A stretch of DNA of 32,824 nucleotides from Candidatus Methanophagales archaeon (GCA_014859735.1 JACUTR010000008.1:1-32824); one strand, 5' to 3'. Positions 1-9,304 are shown, numbered from the stretch's first letter. A program made the numbers and translations. Notes: generated by a model not told the origin, from the sequence alone.

Positions 1-135
1 CGAAGTTTCATGTATGAACGGTGATTTCCAAGCTATTGTGAATTCCGCATCCTTTAGATAATAAAACAGGCTAACTCCTGCAATGGCCACTATGGCAATT
101 GCCAAAATCCCAAAAAGTAATTTTTTATTCATCAT
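1..135 (-). CDS. N-terminus of a secreted/membrane protein, cut by the window edge
   Basis: Reverse-strand reading from 135 or 132 gives (M)MNKKLLFGILAIAIVAIAGVSLFYYLKDAEFTIAWKSPFIHET, a signal-anchor nearly identical to that of the 143-1543 protein. Confidence 0.75.
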   Translation of the reverse strand, partial: MMNKKLLFGILAIAIVAIAGVSLFYYLKDAEFTIAWKSPFIHETS

Positions 136-142
136 TTCTTTA

Positions 143-1543
143 TCATTTCCTCTTTCTTAAATATGCAACTGCTAACAATACAGCGATCGTGAATACTGCC
201 TCAAATCCAGGAACCAGTGCCGATGGTGCAGAGCGTGTGACATTCATTGTTTTACATTTTACACCAACTGCACCGTCTGAGGTAATTACCGTCAATTTTA
301 CCGTATAATTCCCCTCTGAGGCGTATGCATGACGAACTACTTCACCATAGCCTTTGCTTCCATCACCAAAATCCCATTCATACGACGATACATTTCCTAA
401 CCAGCCATCTTCTAAAGAAGCATTGAATATTATCATCTGATTTACGTGATAACTCTCTGCAGATGGCTCCAAGTTTAAAGAGATGCAGTACGGATTAATT
501 TCCTTTTTCTTTTCGGGAATTTCAGCCTCTCTGTATATCTTATCAATTCGTTCTAAGATCTCTTTTGCTGCTGGTGTAGCAGTTTCTGGTTCTGGAAATG
601 TAGGAGGTCTCACTTTTAATCTTAGTGTTTTATTCAATGGTATGCATGAAATTTTTGTGCCACCACCAATAGGATCAAATACACAGTCCATATGGTCCCT
701 GATAAGTTGGTCACTCACATTAACTGTGTAATCACTATATTCACTAAGATTTGAGAAAAGCTCTAAAAGGGCATTGACTTCCTCTTTTGGGATATATCCT
801 TCTTTAATTACTATTTCTTTATGGTCAGGATAGTAATGGTCACTATAACACGTAACCTTTCCATCATCAAATATAACCATCCATCTCTCTCCTTCAAATA
901 CAGTCGAATTCGCCGAAATAACAGGTTTGGATTTTTGAAACTTTTTATCCATTAATCTGTTGATTTCATCAATCCAAGTTTTATCTAACTCATCACTTTC
1001 CTCTTGCTGTATTGCCCAGCAACTCCAACCTTCGAATGAGTCAATTAAAACATGCGCTTCTAAACCTTCATCTAAATTGTCTTCCAAGATAAAGAGGGGA
1101 CTTTTAACATTTTCCAAAATTCTGTAGCCGTTTTCATCATATTTAACGTTCGACTGATAAGGTTCAATCCATTGACTGATTGTAATTTGCTCCGGGTGTC
1201 TGAACCTCATTTCTATTACTCTGTCATTTTCCTTTATCTCGTGAATATCTTCTTCGCTAAATGCACATTTTGCCTGAAGGTTTAACCTGTGAAGAGTTTG
1301 AAAAAGGAAGTTGCTTAAATCCGAGTTCTCACCGGCTACAAACTGCTCTGTGTCGTTCTCCCATAGGAAAACGCTTTCTGTCATCAGTTGCCAGGCCGGA
1401 GGGAGAGGCGTAATTTCGATGTCCGCAGCGGCACAGACAGAAAAATCATTTATTCCACAATTCAAAACAACTAAACTAACTCCTGCAATGGCTACTATGG
1501 CAATTGCCAAAATCCCAAAAAGTAATTTTTTATTCTTCATCAT
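143..1543 (-). CDS. Secreted PKD-domain protein with PGF-CTERM-like C-terminal sorting signal
   Basis: N-terminal signal MMKNKKLLFGILAIAIVAIAGVSL; PKD motif YEWDFGDGSKGYGEVVRHAYASEGNYTVKLTV; C-terminal VPGFEAVFTIAVLLAVAYLRKRK. Confidence 0.88.
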   Translation of the reverse strand: MMKNKKLLFGILAIAIVAIAGVSLVVLNCGINDFSVCAAADIEITPLPPAWQLMTESVFLWENDTEQFVAGENSDLSNFLFQTLHRLNLQAKCAFSEEDIHEIKENDRVIEMRFRHPEQITISQWIEPYQSNVKYDENGYRILENVKSPLFILEDNLDEGLEAHVLIDSFEGWSCWAIQQEESDELDKTWIDEINRLMDKKFQKSKPVISANSTVFEGERWMVIFDDGKVTCYSDHYYPDHKEIVIKEGYIPKEEVNALLELFSNLSEYSDYTVNVSDQLIRDHMDCVFDPIGGGTKISCIPLNKTLRLKVRPPTFPEPETATPAAKEILERIDKIYREAEIPEKKKEINPYCISLNLEPSAESYHVNQMIIFNASLEDGWLGNVSSYEWDFGDGSKGYGEVVRHAYASEGNYTVKLTVITSDGAVGVKCKTMNVTRSAPSALVPGFEAVFTIAVLLAVAYLRKRK

Positions 1544-1548
1544 AATCT

Positions 1549-1779
1549 TTATCTCTTTCTCCGGTATTTATCAATTACAAATCCAACCGTGGCACCGATT
1601 AGTGCTCCGAAAATTGCTGATAAGAATAACCCGTAATAAACCCCGAAAGAGTATAAAGATGGAGTTGGAGGAATAAAACTCACAATTGCCCTTCCACCAT
1701 ACCACCATAGAAGAGGAATATACGAACTTATAAGCCCAAAAACTGCTCCAATTATCGCACCTGCTTTCCATTTTTTCAT
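1549..1779 (-). CDS. Small membrane protein, MKKWKxGAIIGA family
   Basis: MKKWKAGAIIGAVFGL...FGALIGATVGFVIDKYRRKR; paralogous to 4742-5197 and 5202-5522; two hydrophobic segments. Confidence 0.75.
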   Translation of the reverse strand: MKKWKAGAIIGAVFGLISSYIPLLWWYGGRAIVSFIPPTPSLYSFGVYYGLFLSAIFGALIGATVGFVIDKYRRKR

Positions 1780-1825
1780 TATAATTTATTATACCTCCTT
1801 TCTTTTAAAATGGCCAATTTCCACC

Positions 1826-3448
1826 CTATGGTGGTGGTATTTCACTCACACATCCGACAAAAAGCTCAATACGCTCAATATCCTCTCTATACTTCAAGTG
1901 CAGCTCGAAATCCCCTGTTTGTCCACTCTTAACATAAGGAGCAATAATGCCACATACAGGACCTGGGTCAATACTGTGCCCAATCTGCTCCCCTTCCGAA
2001 TTAAAAGCATGTGCAGCCATGCAGATGTAATAATCTCTATCGTACTCATTTTTGATAGTTCCGGTGATTACAATACCAAGATCCCCTACGTTAGCTGCAT
2101 TAGGAGGGCAAATATCATTTAGTTCTATAAAACAATATTTTAAACGAGAATCGTTCAAAAGTATTTGGGATTTGTTCCCCCTGTAAGTGAAGTATTCACC
2201 GGGTTGTGGTGTTAAATGTGGGATGTCCGTCATCGTAGGCACTTCTTTGGCAGGTTCTAGAATTTCTTCAATCCCATAATGTCCGCAAAATACTCGAATA
2301 TCTCCTTCTGACCATTTTCTTAGATATATCCTTACTTTTTTATCTTCATAGGGCGTAAAATTATATGGAGCTCTTACTGAAACATTAATTTGAAGCATAT
2401 CTGCCACCTTTTCTTTTACCAGAAGCGGCTTTCCCTTGAAATATCCATCAATTGTTAGATAAACATAACTATAAATGCCCTTTTCCATATCGGCTTTTTC
2501 ATCAACTTTTTCAACAGTTCCATCGATTATATAATCTGATGTTTCAATCAGGTAAGATTTATTGAAACATTCTCTTGCTATGGGTCCAGCCTCAATACCT
2601 ACGATTATTTTATCTTTTGCGGCAATTTCTTTTGATTTCATCTCAGCGAGTATTCTATTTATCCCTTCAATCCAGTTTTTATCTAATTCATTACTGTCTT
2701 TTTGTTGTATTGCCCAGCAACCCCACATTCTACCGCAGGCAAATTCACACTCATCTTTTGTTTTGAACGGCACGATTTCAGAATCATAATAGCAACCAAA
2801 TACAGCACTGCAACCATATTCATCGCTAAACACATAACCAACACTTCCTTCGCAAGGTCCTAATTTTTCTATGTCTTCTTGAGTTATTTCCCAAGAGCAT
2901 TTTTCATCTCTTTCTTTCCTTTCACTTCCAACTAAAATATGACCCTCTAATCCTCTATCTTGATTGTCCTCCAAAATAAACAAAGCAGTTTTAACATTCT
3001 CCAAGATTCTGTATCCTTTCTCATCAACTGGGATATGATATCTTTCTTCTGGTTCAACCCATTGTGAGGTTGTAATATCTATCGGTTTTTTGAAAATTAA
3101 CTCTGCAGCCCTGTCATTTTGTTTTATTTCTTGAATGTCTTCTTCACTAAGAACACATTTTGCTTGCAAATTCAGTTCATGAAGTTTGCGAGTAAGCAAA
3201 CTTGCTATTCCAATTCCTTCTTCACTTTTAGGATCAATGAGTTCTTGTCTGAAATATGGGAGATCTCTACCACTTTCATAGAAGACAATTTCTTCAACCA
3301 TTTCTTTAGTTGGCTCTACTTCATTTGGGGTCGATTTAAAAGCATCGTCCGATAGAAAAACAATGTAGCCCACTGTTCCTATGAGGGCAACCACTAAAGC
3401 TAAACTCACTACTACTAAACCAAGTCCATGCATTTCTTTCCTTTTCAT
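1826..3448 (-). CDS. Secreted/membrane-anchored multidomain protein with a cysteine-rich Kunitz-like insertion
   Basis: Signal-anchor MKRKEMHGLGLVVVSLALVVALIGTVGYIVF; domain shared with the 143-1543 protein (LNLQAKC.LSEEDI.EIK.NDR ... GYRILENVK..LFILEDN); start overlaps the upstream gene's stop (ATGA). Confidence 0.85.
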   Translation of the reverse strand: MKRKEMHGLGLVVVSLALVVALIGTVGYIVFLSDDAFKSTPNEVEPTKEMVEEIVFYESGRDLPYFRQELIDPKSEEGIGIASLLTRKLHELNLQAKCVLSEEDIQEIKQNDRAAELIFKKPIDITTSQWVEPEERYHIPVDEKGYRILENVKTALFILEDNQDRGLEGHILVGSERKERDEKCSWEITQEDIEKLGPCEGSVGYVFSDEYGCSAVFGCYYDSEIVPFKTKDECEFACGRMWGCWAIQQKDSNELDKNWIEGINRILAEMKSKEIAAKDKIIVGIEAGPIARECFNKSYLIETSDYIIDGTVEKVDEKADMEKGIYSYVYLTIDGYFKGKPLLVKEKVADMLQINVSVRAPYNFTPYEDKKVRIYLRKWSEGDIRVFCGHYGIEEILEPAKEVPTMTDIPHLTPQPGEYFTYRGNKSQILLNDSRLKYCFIELNDICPPNAANVGDLGIVITGTIKNEYDRDYYICMAAHAFNSEGEQIGHSIDPGPVCGIIAPYVKSGQTGDFELHLKYREDIERIELFVGCVSEIPPP

Positions 3449-4725
3449 TTCTTTAAAACAAAACCCACAATTCCTACTATCAACGCAATTATGATAATAA
3501 CACCAACAATAAGAGCCTTTTCATGGTAAGCAACAGTCACGCCGAAAGGTAATTGATTATAAGGAACAGGTACACCGCTAGGAACTTCATCAGGTAATAA
3601 CCCTATTGGAAAACCACCACAATCAATACCCGCTCTTACCATATACATCCCCGTTTCTTCTGACATCTCTTCTGTAATTCCCTGCACCCACTCCCCCTTA
3701 AAGTATCTAATCTTTGAGTTCCAGCCAGCAGTTCCTTTATCTGCCACTTTTGCTATTCCATGTAAATCATTATCAGTTAAACCGCAGATTACCTTATTAT
3801 TTCGTAACCACTCTAATTCAGTTCGTAATGCTAATCCCCAATCAAAAGTATCTAAGTCAATATCTATGGCTGGTTCTAAATCAACATCTTCTCTGGTTTC
3901 AGTTTTTATTTTTGCCTGATTTAAAAAATCGGGACTAAGCCCGTAAGCTTCAAGTACATTCTTAAATTCTTCTCCTAATTCAGGGGTTAAAGTGCTTTGA
4001 TTTCTAACACGAATAGAAAAACCGGCAAAACTTTTTCCCTTTTCACCTTCCTCGTCACCATCTCCCTCTTCTTCAATATCACTAATACTCCAAACAGCAA
4101 TATCAATGTTTTCCTTTATAACTTGGCTTTTAAGATAACCCGCTTGAAATTTACCTTCAACCTGGTAACCCAAAGATTCAAGATAATCTTGATTAACTTC
4201 CTGAGTAATTGGTGGTAGACCGTCTAAATCAATTTTTATCTCAGGATAAGAACTTTTAACAAACTTTGTTGGCACCTGTATTTTAACATTCAAATATTTT
4301 TGACCTTCCCATTCTTCTTCCATTAAAGCAACTGCAATATCTTTATTGTAATGAGACCGGTAAATTATGGCGTTAGTTTCTATATAATCTTCAAAGGAAG
4401 GTTCTGTTCTTTTTGGCTTTTCTTCACCTTCTTCTTCTATTGTTATTACTTCTATAGGTTTTGGGATAACTTCTTCTCTATGCACCTCTTCAACAACATC
4501 ATCGGGACTTCCTTCTTTCTCCTTCTCTATAACTGTAACATCTTTTGATTGTTTTATCCCGCTTAAGTCATAAGTTATAGAAGGTTTGTTTAAAGCTACT
4601 CCGGTGGCAAAACTGTCCGTCGGATTAAAACAAGCCATGCCTATATTCGAAAAAATTAGCAGGCTAAAGATTAGCAAAAAACTCAGTCCAAATATTTTAC
4701 TTTTGTTCTTTATTATTTCATTCAT
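3445..4725 (-). CDS. Secreted protein with C-terminal transmembrane anchor, unknown function
   Basis: N-terminal hydrophobic signal IFGLSFLLIFSLLIFSNIGMAC, C-terminal TM ALIVGVIIIIALIVGIVGFVLKK; coupled to the downstream gene by ATGA overlap. Confidence 0.82.
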   Translation of the reverse strand: MNEIIKNKSKIFGLSFLLIFSLLIFSNIGMACFNPTDSFATGVALNKPSITYDLSGIKQSKDVTVIEKEKEGSPDDVVEEVHREEVIPKPIEVITIEEEGEEKPKRTEPSFEDYIETNAIIYRSHYNKDIAVALMEEEWEGQKYLNVKIQVPTKFVKSSYPEIKIDLDGLPPITQEVNQDYLESLGYQVEGKFQAGYLKSQVIKENIDIAVWSISDIEEEGDGDEEGEKGKSFAGFSIRVRNQSTLTPELGEEFKNVLEAYGLSPDFLNQAKIKTETREDVDLEPAIDIDLDTFDWGLALRTELEWLRNNKVICGLTDNDLHGIAKVADKGTAGWNSKIRYFKGEWVQGITEEMSEETGMYMVRAGIDCGGFPIGLLPDEVPSGVPVPYNQLPFGVTVAYHEKALIVGVIIIIALIVGIVGFVLKK

Positions 4726-4741
4726 GTTTTCTTACCCCTCT

Positions 4742-5197
4742 TTATAAGTGACGAAGATACCAAAATACAAAAATCAGAAAAAACCCCGTGATTCCTGCCA
4801 AAGCACCTATTTTCAAGTCTTTTTTGATTTTCATTATAGTTATCTCTTGTCCTTTGTATTTGCCACTCAAATATCCAATTCCCGCACCCATCAGTGCCCC
4901 AATCCCTGACCACGTTACCACGATAAGCATCACTAACAGTTTCATACCTGCATTAGAAGAAGAAAAAAGTTTGTGGACTGTAATGGACGACAGACCAAAA
5001 ATACCGAAAAGCGTCTCGATGATAAACCAAAAAACCGAAGGCGCTGATGCCGCTTCACAGAATATCGGTGCTAATACGGTATCAAAACTGCTCTGCTTAC
5101 CAGCAACAGTGAAAAGTATGTAGAATAGAGGGCATGAGATAGTATAAAACGCCCCTATAATTGCTCCAACTATCGCACCAATTTTCCATTTCTTCAT
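4742..5197 (-). CDS. Membrane protein, MKKWKxGAIIGA family with extra C-terminal TM
   Basis: Likely start at internal Met (MKKWKIGAIVGAIIGAF...ALMGAGIGYLSGKYKG); track ORF begins at 5242. Confidence 0.72.
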   Translation of the reverse strand: MKKWKIGAIVGAIIGAFYTISCPLFYILFTVAGKQSSFDTVLAPIFCEAASAPSVFWFIIETLFGIFGLSSITVHKLFSSSNAGMKLLVMLIVVTWSGIGALMGAGIGYLSGKYKGQEITIMKIKKDLKIGALAGITGFFLIFVFWYLRHL

Positions 5198-5201
5198 CGT
5201 A

Positions 5202-5522
5202 TCATCTCCTGTATTTATCAATAAAATATCCAACTCCAGCACCGATTAAGGCCCCATGAACTGGATATAGGAGCAAAACAAACGAATCGGGAAAGGAGAT
5301 AGTTGGAAATATGGAATTCAATACGGAGAGCATTGTTCCAACACTCCAGAAAAGTGAGAAGAAAGCAATCATGCCAATCGGGGCTAGAGCATAGATGTAA
5401 TCGGGAGGAGGCGTTTCGCCCGGCATGAGCATCCCCATTCGCCACATCACCGTGGGAATGAATATAGCCCCTAACAAACCCCAAATTGCGCCGATTATCG
5501 CACCTAATTTCCATTTTTTCAT
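5202..5522 (-). CDS. Small membrane protein, MKKWKxGAIIGA family
   Basis: MKKWKLGAIIGAIWGLLGAIF...HGALIGAGVGYFIDKYRR; track ORF starts at 5537. Confidence 0.75.
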   Translation of the reverse strand: MKKWKLGAIIGAIWGLLGAIFIPTVMWRMGMLMPGETPPPDYIYALAPIGMIAFFSLFWSVGTMLSVLNSIFPTISFPDSFVLLLYPVHGALIGAGVGYFIDKYRR

Positions 5523-5529
5523 TGTATTT

Positions 5530-6624
5530 TCATTCATAATAATCCAAATATACCCTTAATGTCCTATTTTCCAACTCCAGATACTCTCCCCATTTCTTAG
5601 CAACATTTTCAGAAATCGCAGCGGGTGACCACCTAATATAAACCCATTTAATTTCCCTCAATTCAACATTATGTTTGTTAAGAATCTCTTTTGCCTCTTC
5701 TAACGATGCTTCCCCCTCAAGGAAGATTATGTAAATACCCTCTTTCTCTTTTACATCGCCCTCGGTGTAATAGAGAGTTCTGTTCAATTCTTGGAATCCA
5801 TCATTGTAGAGGAATTTCACATCGTCTACTCTGCTTTTTGGGATTTCAACATAATATTTTTGTGACATCCAATCAATGTATTTCCAACTGTAATTAATGG
5901 AATCAAAATCAATTTTCCTGAGAGTGGAATTTATCTCACCTTGTTCCGCATCTTGCGCAAAAGCAACTATTAGCCCACCGACAGACCTCGTCTCTTCTTC
6001 CGAAAGTAATTTTTCATAAGCATAATACCCTGAAACAAATGCCCTGCTGATAATCTTGCCATCTTTCTCTATCTTGAGCATCCACGCCTCTCCACTACAA
6101 CACCCTGTATCATCATAAACATAAATTGGCTCAGATACTACCGCATCTCTATATTTATCAGTTATATTTTTTGCTATTTCTTTTGCTTCTTCAATAGTGC
6201 TTATAGTTACCGTAGAAGGGCAGTTATCTACATTATGCGGGTCATAGTAGGGGGAATATAAACAGCCCATACAGCCATATCTCGGGATTTTTTCATTCAT
6301 TTTCACATCAATGAAGCCTATAACTTTTTCGTTTAGAACTACCGGGACTTTCCAGTAAAAGGGCTTTTCATCAACGGTTCTCACAAGAGAAGGCGTGCCA
6401 ACCATAGCTTTTGGATCCCTCCATAATTCTTCACATTCAACGGGTTCTGTTTGTGCTTTAACTTCATTGAATTTTGATTCCGCAATTTCTTTCGCTTGCT
6501 CTTGTGATAATTTTAAATCCTCGTCCGATTGAAAAACAATGTAGCCCACTGTTCCTATGAGAGCAACCACTAAAGCTAAACTCACTACTACTAAACCAAG
6601 TCCATGCATTTCTTTCCTTTTCAT
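5530..6624 (-). CDS. Membrane-anchored secreted protein with PepSY-like repeats
   Basis: Signal-anchor nearly identical to 1826-3448; LSQEQAKEIAESKFNEV and TISTIEEAKEIAKNI segments resemble PepSY-type repeats; ATGA overlap with 6621-7517. Confidence 0.78.
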   Translation of the reverse strand: MKRKEMHGLGLVVVSLALVVALIGTVGYIVFQSDEDLKLSQEQAKEIAESKFNEVKAQTEPVECEELWRDPKAMVGTPSLVRTVDEKPFYWKVPVVLNEKVIGFIDVKMNEKIPRYGCMGCLYSPYYDPHNVDNCPSTVTISTIEEAKEIAKNITDKYRDAVVSEPIYVYDDTGCCSGEAWMLKIEKDGKIISRAFVSGYYAYEKLLSEEETRSVGGLIVAFAQDAEQGEINSTLRKIDFDSINYSWKYIDWMSQKYYVEIPKSRVDDVKFLYNDGFQELNRTLYYTEGDVKEKEGIYIIFLEGEASLEEAKEILNKHNVELREIKWVYIRWSPAAISENVAKKWGEYLELENRTLRVYLDYYE

Positions 6625-7517
6625 TTACTCTTCCCCTTCCGCAATCTTGGCATCACCTTTGCTTTGACGAACCACGCGATCCCCACCAGAATTAATAGTG
6701 GCAAGGCGTATCCAACGAGAATTATGAGTCCCCGTATCACTGATACGAAGGCTTCAAAGGCATCGCGAAAAGCATCCCGGATGCCCCAGCTATGCGTTAT
6801 CGGCTCCGGTTCGTACAATGAAACGGAGATCGTTGCAAGCTCCACACGGTTCTCAAGATAGTTTATCCTACCGATAAGTCGTTCGATATCATTCCGCACA
6901 CGCTCCAACTCACGTTCAACGTCTAGAACGTCCTCGACATCCTCAGCTATATCCAGAATCTCCAGTAACCTCTTCTCCTGCCGCTCGGAATTGTTAAGCC
7001 TCGCCGTCAAATCAATATACTCTTCCGTAACGTCTTCTCCCGAGATGTGTTTTGATTTAACAGTACCAATCTGCTCTATTTCTGCGATAACCGGCAGAAA
7101 CTCATGCGTTGGCACCCTGAGTGCAATATCACCCCTCTTACGACCTGTGTCGGTAACATACGAGTAAGAATCAGAAACAAAACCACCCGAACGTTCTACT
7201 ATAAGGATGAGTGCGTCAGAACTTGCTTGGAAGTCCTCTACTTCTATACTTAATGAAGCCCGTTGGATTATTTTCCGCTCTGTATTCGTATTAGTATATT
7301 GAGATTCCGGTGTTTCTCTTCCTACCGGCGTAGGTATCGGTGTAGGCATTACTGCCGGCGTAGGTATTGCTGCTGGAAATCCTTTACCTCCCCATACATC
7401 CTCATCAGAATATTCAATCTGCCCCTTTAACTCTGATAATGAAGAGGCGAAAAAACCTGCTGACGCTGCTAATACGCAGAGCACAATGACAGCCGCTATT
7501 TTTGTATATTTCTCCAT
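6621..7517 (-). CDS. DUF4349-like membrane protein
   Basis: RKIIQRASLSIEVEDFQASSDALILIVERSGGFVSDSYSYVTDTGRKRGDIALRVP...; coiled-coil then VELATISVSLYEPEP and a C-terminal TM, typical of DUF4349. Confidence 0.85.
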   Translation of the reverse strand: MEKYTKIAAVIVLCVLAASAGFFASSLSELKGQIEYSDEDVWGGKGFPAAIPTPAVMPTPIPTPVGRETPESQYTNTNTERKIIQRASLSIEVEDFQASSDALILIVERSGGFVSDSYSYVTDTGRKRGDIALRVPTHEFLPVIAEIEQIGTVKSKHISGEDVTEEYIDLTARLNNSERQEKRLLEILDIAEDVEDVLDVERELERVRNDIERLIGRINYLENRVELATISVSLYEPEPITHSWGIRDAFRDAFEAFVSVIRGLIILVGYALPLLILVGIAWFVKAKVMPRLRKGKSK

Positions 7518-7549
7518 CTTTATTACCTACAAATCCTGTTTCTTTTTTT

Positions 7550-7562
7550 AACATTTATAAGA
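7550..7562 (-). promoter_or_regulatory. Candidate TATA box/promoter for the DUF4349-led minus-strand block
   Basis: Reverse strand reads CTTATAAATG about 35-45 nt upstream of the 7517 start. Confidence 0.45.
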
Positions 7563-7627
7563 TTTTCGATGACTACGAACCAAGTTGAAGTAATAAAAGA
7601 CGGAAAAGGTAAATTTTGGATACCTTT

Positions 7628-9238
7628 TCATTTCCTCCTTCTTAAGAGATATGCAACTGCTAACAATCCAGCGATTGGGAATATAGCCTCAAATCCTGGA
7701 ACTGCTGGAGTTGGTGTGGGACTATATATGGGGCATGTTATTATACGCATTGTTCTGTATTTTTCAGCTGCACCTATTTCAACCCCTCCTCTTTTACTAC
7801 TCACCCTCAATTTTACCTCATAATCACCTGGTGAAGAGTATGAATGATGGACTTTTTCACCATAGCCCTTACTTCCGTCGCCAAAATCCCATTCTACTGT
7901 ATAATTTTCAGGTAAAGAGTACGAGAAATGAGCTGTTTCACATAGGCTTTTACTCCTATTAATTAACCCTGAAGGTAGCCACTCTAGGGAAGCATTGAAT
8001 GTTATTATCTGATTCACACAATAGCTCTCCACAAAAGGCTCAATGTTTAAAGAGAAGCTGTAAGGGTTAACAATCTCTTCTCTTATCTCAGTAATCTCTG
8101 CATCTCTAAATATCCTATCAATTCTTTTCACAATTTCCTTTACCGTTGGCGTAGCCGTTTCTTGTTCGGGAAATAAAAATGATATTTTTAGTGTTTTATT
8201 TAGGGGTATGCACGAAATCTTTTGTCTATGGTAGTCACGGATAAGTAGCTCACTTAAGTTAACTGTATACTCGCTATATTCACTAAGATTTGAGAAAAGT
8301 TCTAAAAGAGCATCAACTTCTTCTCTTGAAATGTATCCTTCTTTAATTACTATTTCTTTATAGTCAGGATAGTAATGGTCACTGTAACCTATAACCTTCC
8401 CATCATCAAGTATCCTCATCCATCTCTCCCCTTCAAACACGGTTGAATTCACCAAAATAATGGGTTTTTGAATGGTAGAATTAATTTCGGGCGCAAACGG
8501 AGGTGGTGGTGGAATTGACTTTAGGGCGGATAATATCTTAACAACCTCTTTACTCTCTAAATTCACGTATATATTTATAAATCGAAGGAGTTCTGGATCA
8601 GAGTTTACGGTTATACTAACCGCCGGATATGCGAGGAAAGGACACTTTCCTTCATAGCATGTTTTCCAAGGGGGGCCACTCAGAACCCTCTGAACCCCCA
8701 CATCCTTTATCTCATAGTGTTTACCACCTATCATATCCAACACCTCGGGATTGGTTAGAGCTATTCTCAATACCTCATCCTTTTGTTCATCCGTCAAAGA
8801 AGCTAATTTTAGATCGAAATCAAAACCATATACTTTCTCCTGAATCACATCCACAGATACTTCAAGGGTAATCCCAAGAACCCATGGTAGTTCCTGCTCC
8901 TTAGTGAGGATATAAACCAAGCAAGGACGAATGCCTTCGTATCCGGTAGACTGAGGAGGACGTGGAGGAAGAGGAACAGGAACTACTTCGTAGACCTCGT
9001 ACCCATTATCCAGCCATTCCTGCACCTCAAGGTCGCTTATAGCCAATTCAATTGCTTTTAACTTTTCCTCTTCTGTTAGCGGCTGCACATCCGAATAAGG
9101 AGGGATGGGTATCGGTGGTTGTGGCTCAATTTGAGCCGACTCAGAAGTTTCATTGGGTGAAAAAACGGTGTAGCCTATCGTCCCTAAGATGGCTACTCCT
9201 AAAATTAAACCTGTTACTGTTAACCAAACTTTTTTCAT
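7628..9238 (-). CDS. Secreted PKD-domain protein with PGF-CTERM and two N-terminal PepSY-like repeats
   Basis: LTEEEKLKAIELAISDLEVQEWLDNGYEVYEV and LTDEQKDEVLRIALTNPEVLDMIGGKHYEIKDV internal repeats; PKD VEWDFGDGSKGYGEKVHHSYSSPGDYEVKLRV; C-terminus VPGFEAIFPIAGLLAVAYLLRRRK. Confidence 0.88.
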   Translation of the reverse strand: MKKVWLTVTGLILGVAILGTIGYTVFSPNETSESAQIEPQPPIPIPPYSDVQPLTEEEKLKAIELAISDLEVQEWLDNGYEVYEVVPVPLPPRPPQSTGYEGIRPCLVYILTKEQELPWVLGITLEVSVDVIQEKVYGFDFDLKLASLTDEQKDEVLRIALTNPEVLDMIGGKHYEIKDVGVQRVLSGPPWKTCYEGKCPFLAYPAVSITVNSDPELLRFINIYVNLESKEVVKILSALKSIPPPPPFAPEINSTIQKPIILVNSTVFEGERWMRILDDGKVIGYSDHYYPDYKEIVIKEGYISREEVDALLELFSNLSEYSEYTVNLSELLIRDYHRQKISCIPLNKTLKISFLFPEQETATPTVKEIVKRIDRIFRDAEITEIREEIVNPYSFSLNIEPFVESYCVNQIITFNASLEWLPSGLINRSKSLCETAHFSYSLPENYTVEWDFGDGSKGYGEKVHHSYSSPGDYEVKLRVSSKRGGVEIGAAEKYRTMRIITCPIYSPTPTPAVPGFEAIFPIAGLLAVAYLLRRRK

Positions 9239-9304
9239 CTCTGACTTCCCTCTTCTTTCTTCTATTTTACCTTTAGTGCAATTAACTATACCTAATATTT
9301 ATTT

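Noticed and set aside
5218-5514. Alternative minus-strand ORF MEIRCDNRRNLGFVRGYIHSHGD
   Set aside because: Out-of-frame overlap of the better supported MKKWKLGAIIGA membrane protein gene
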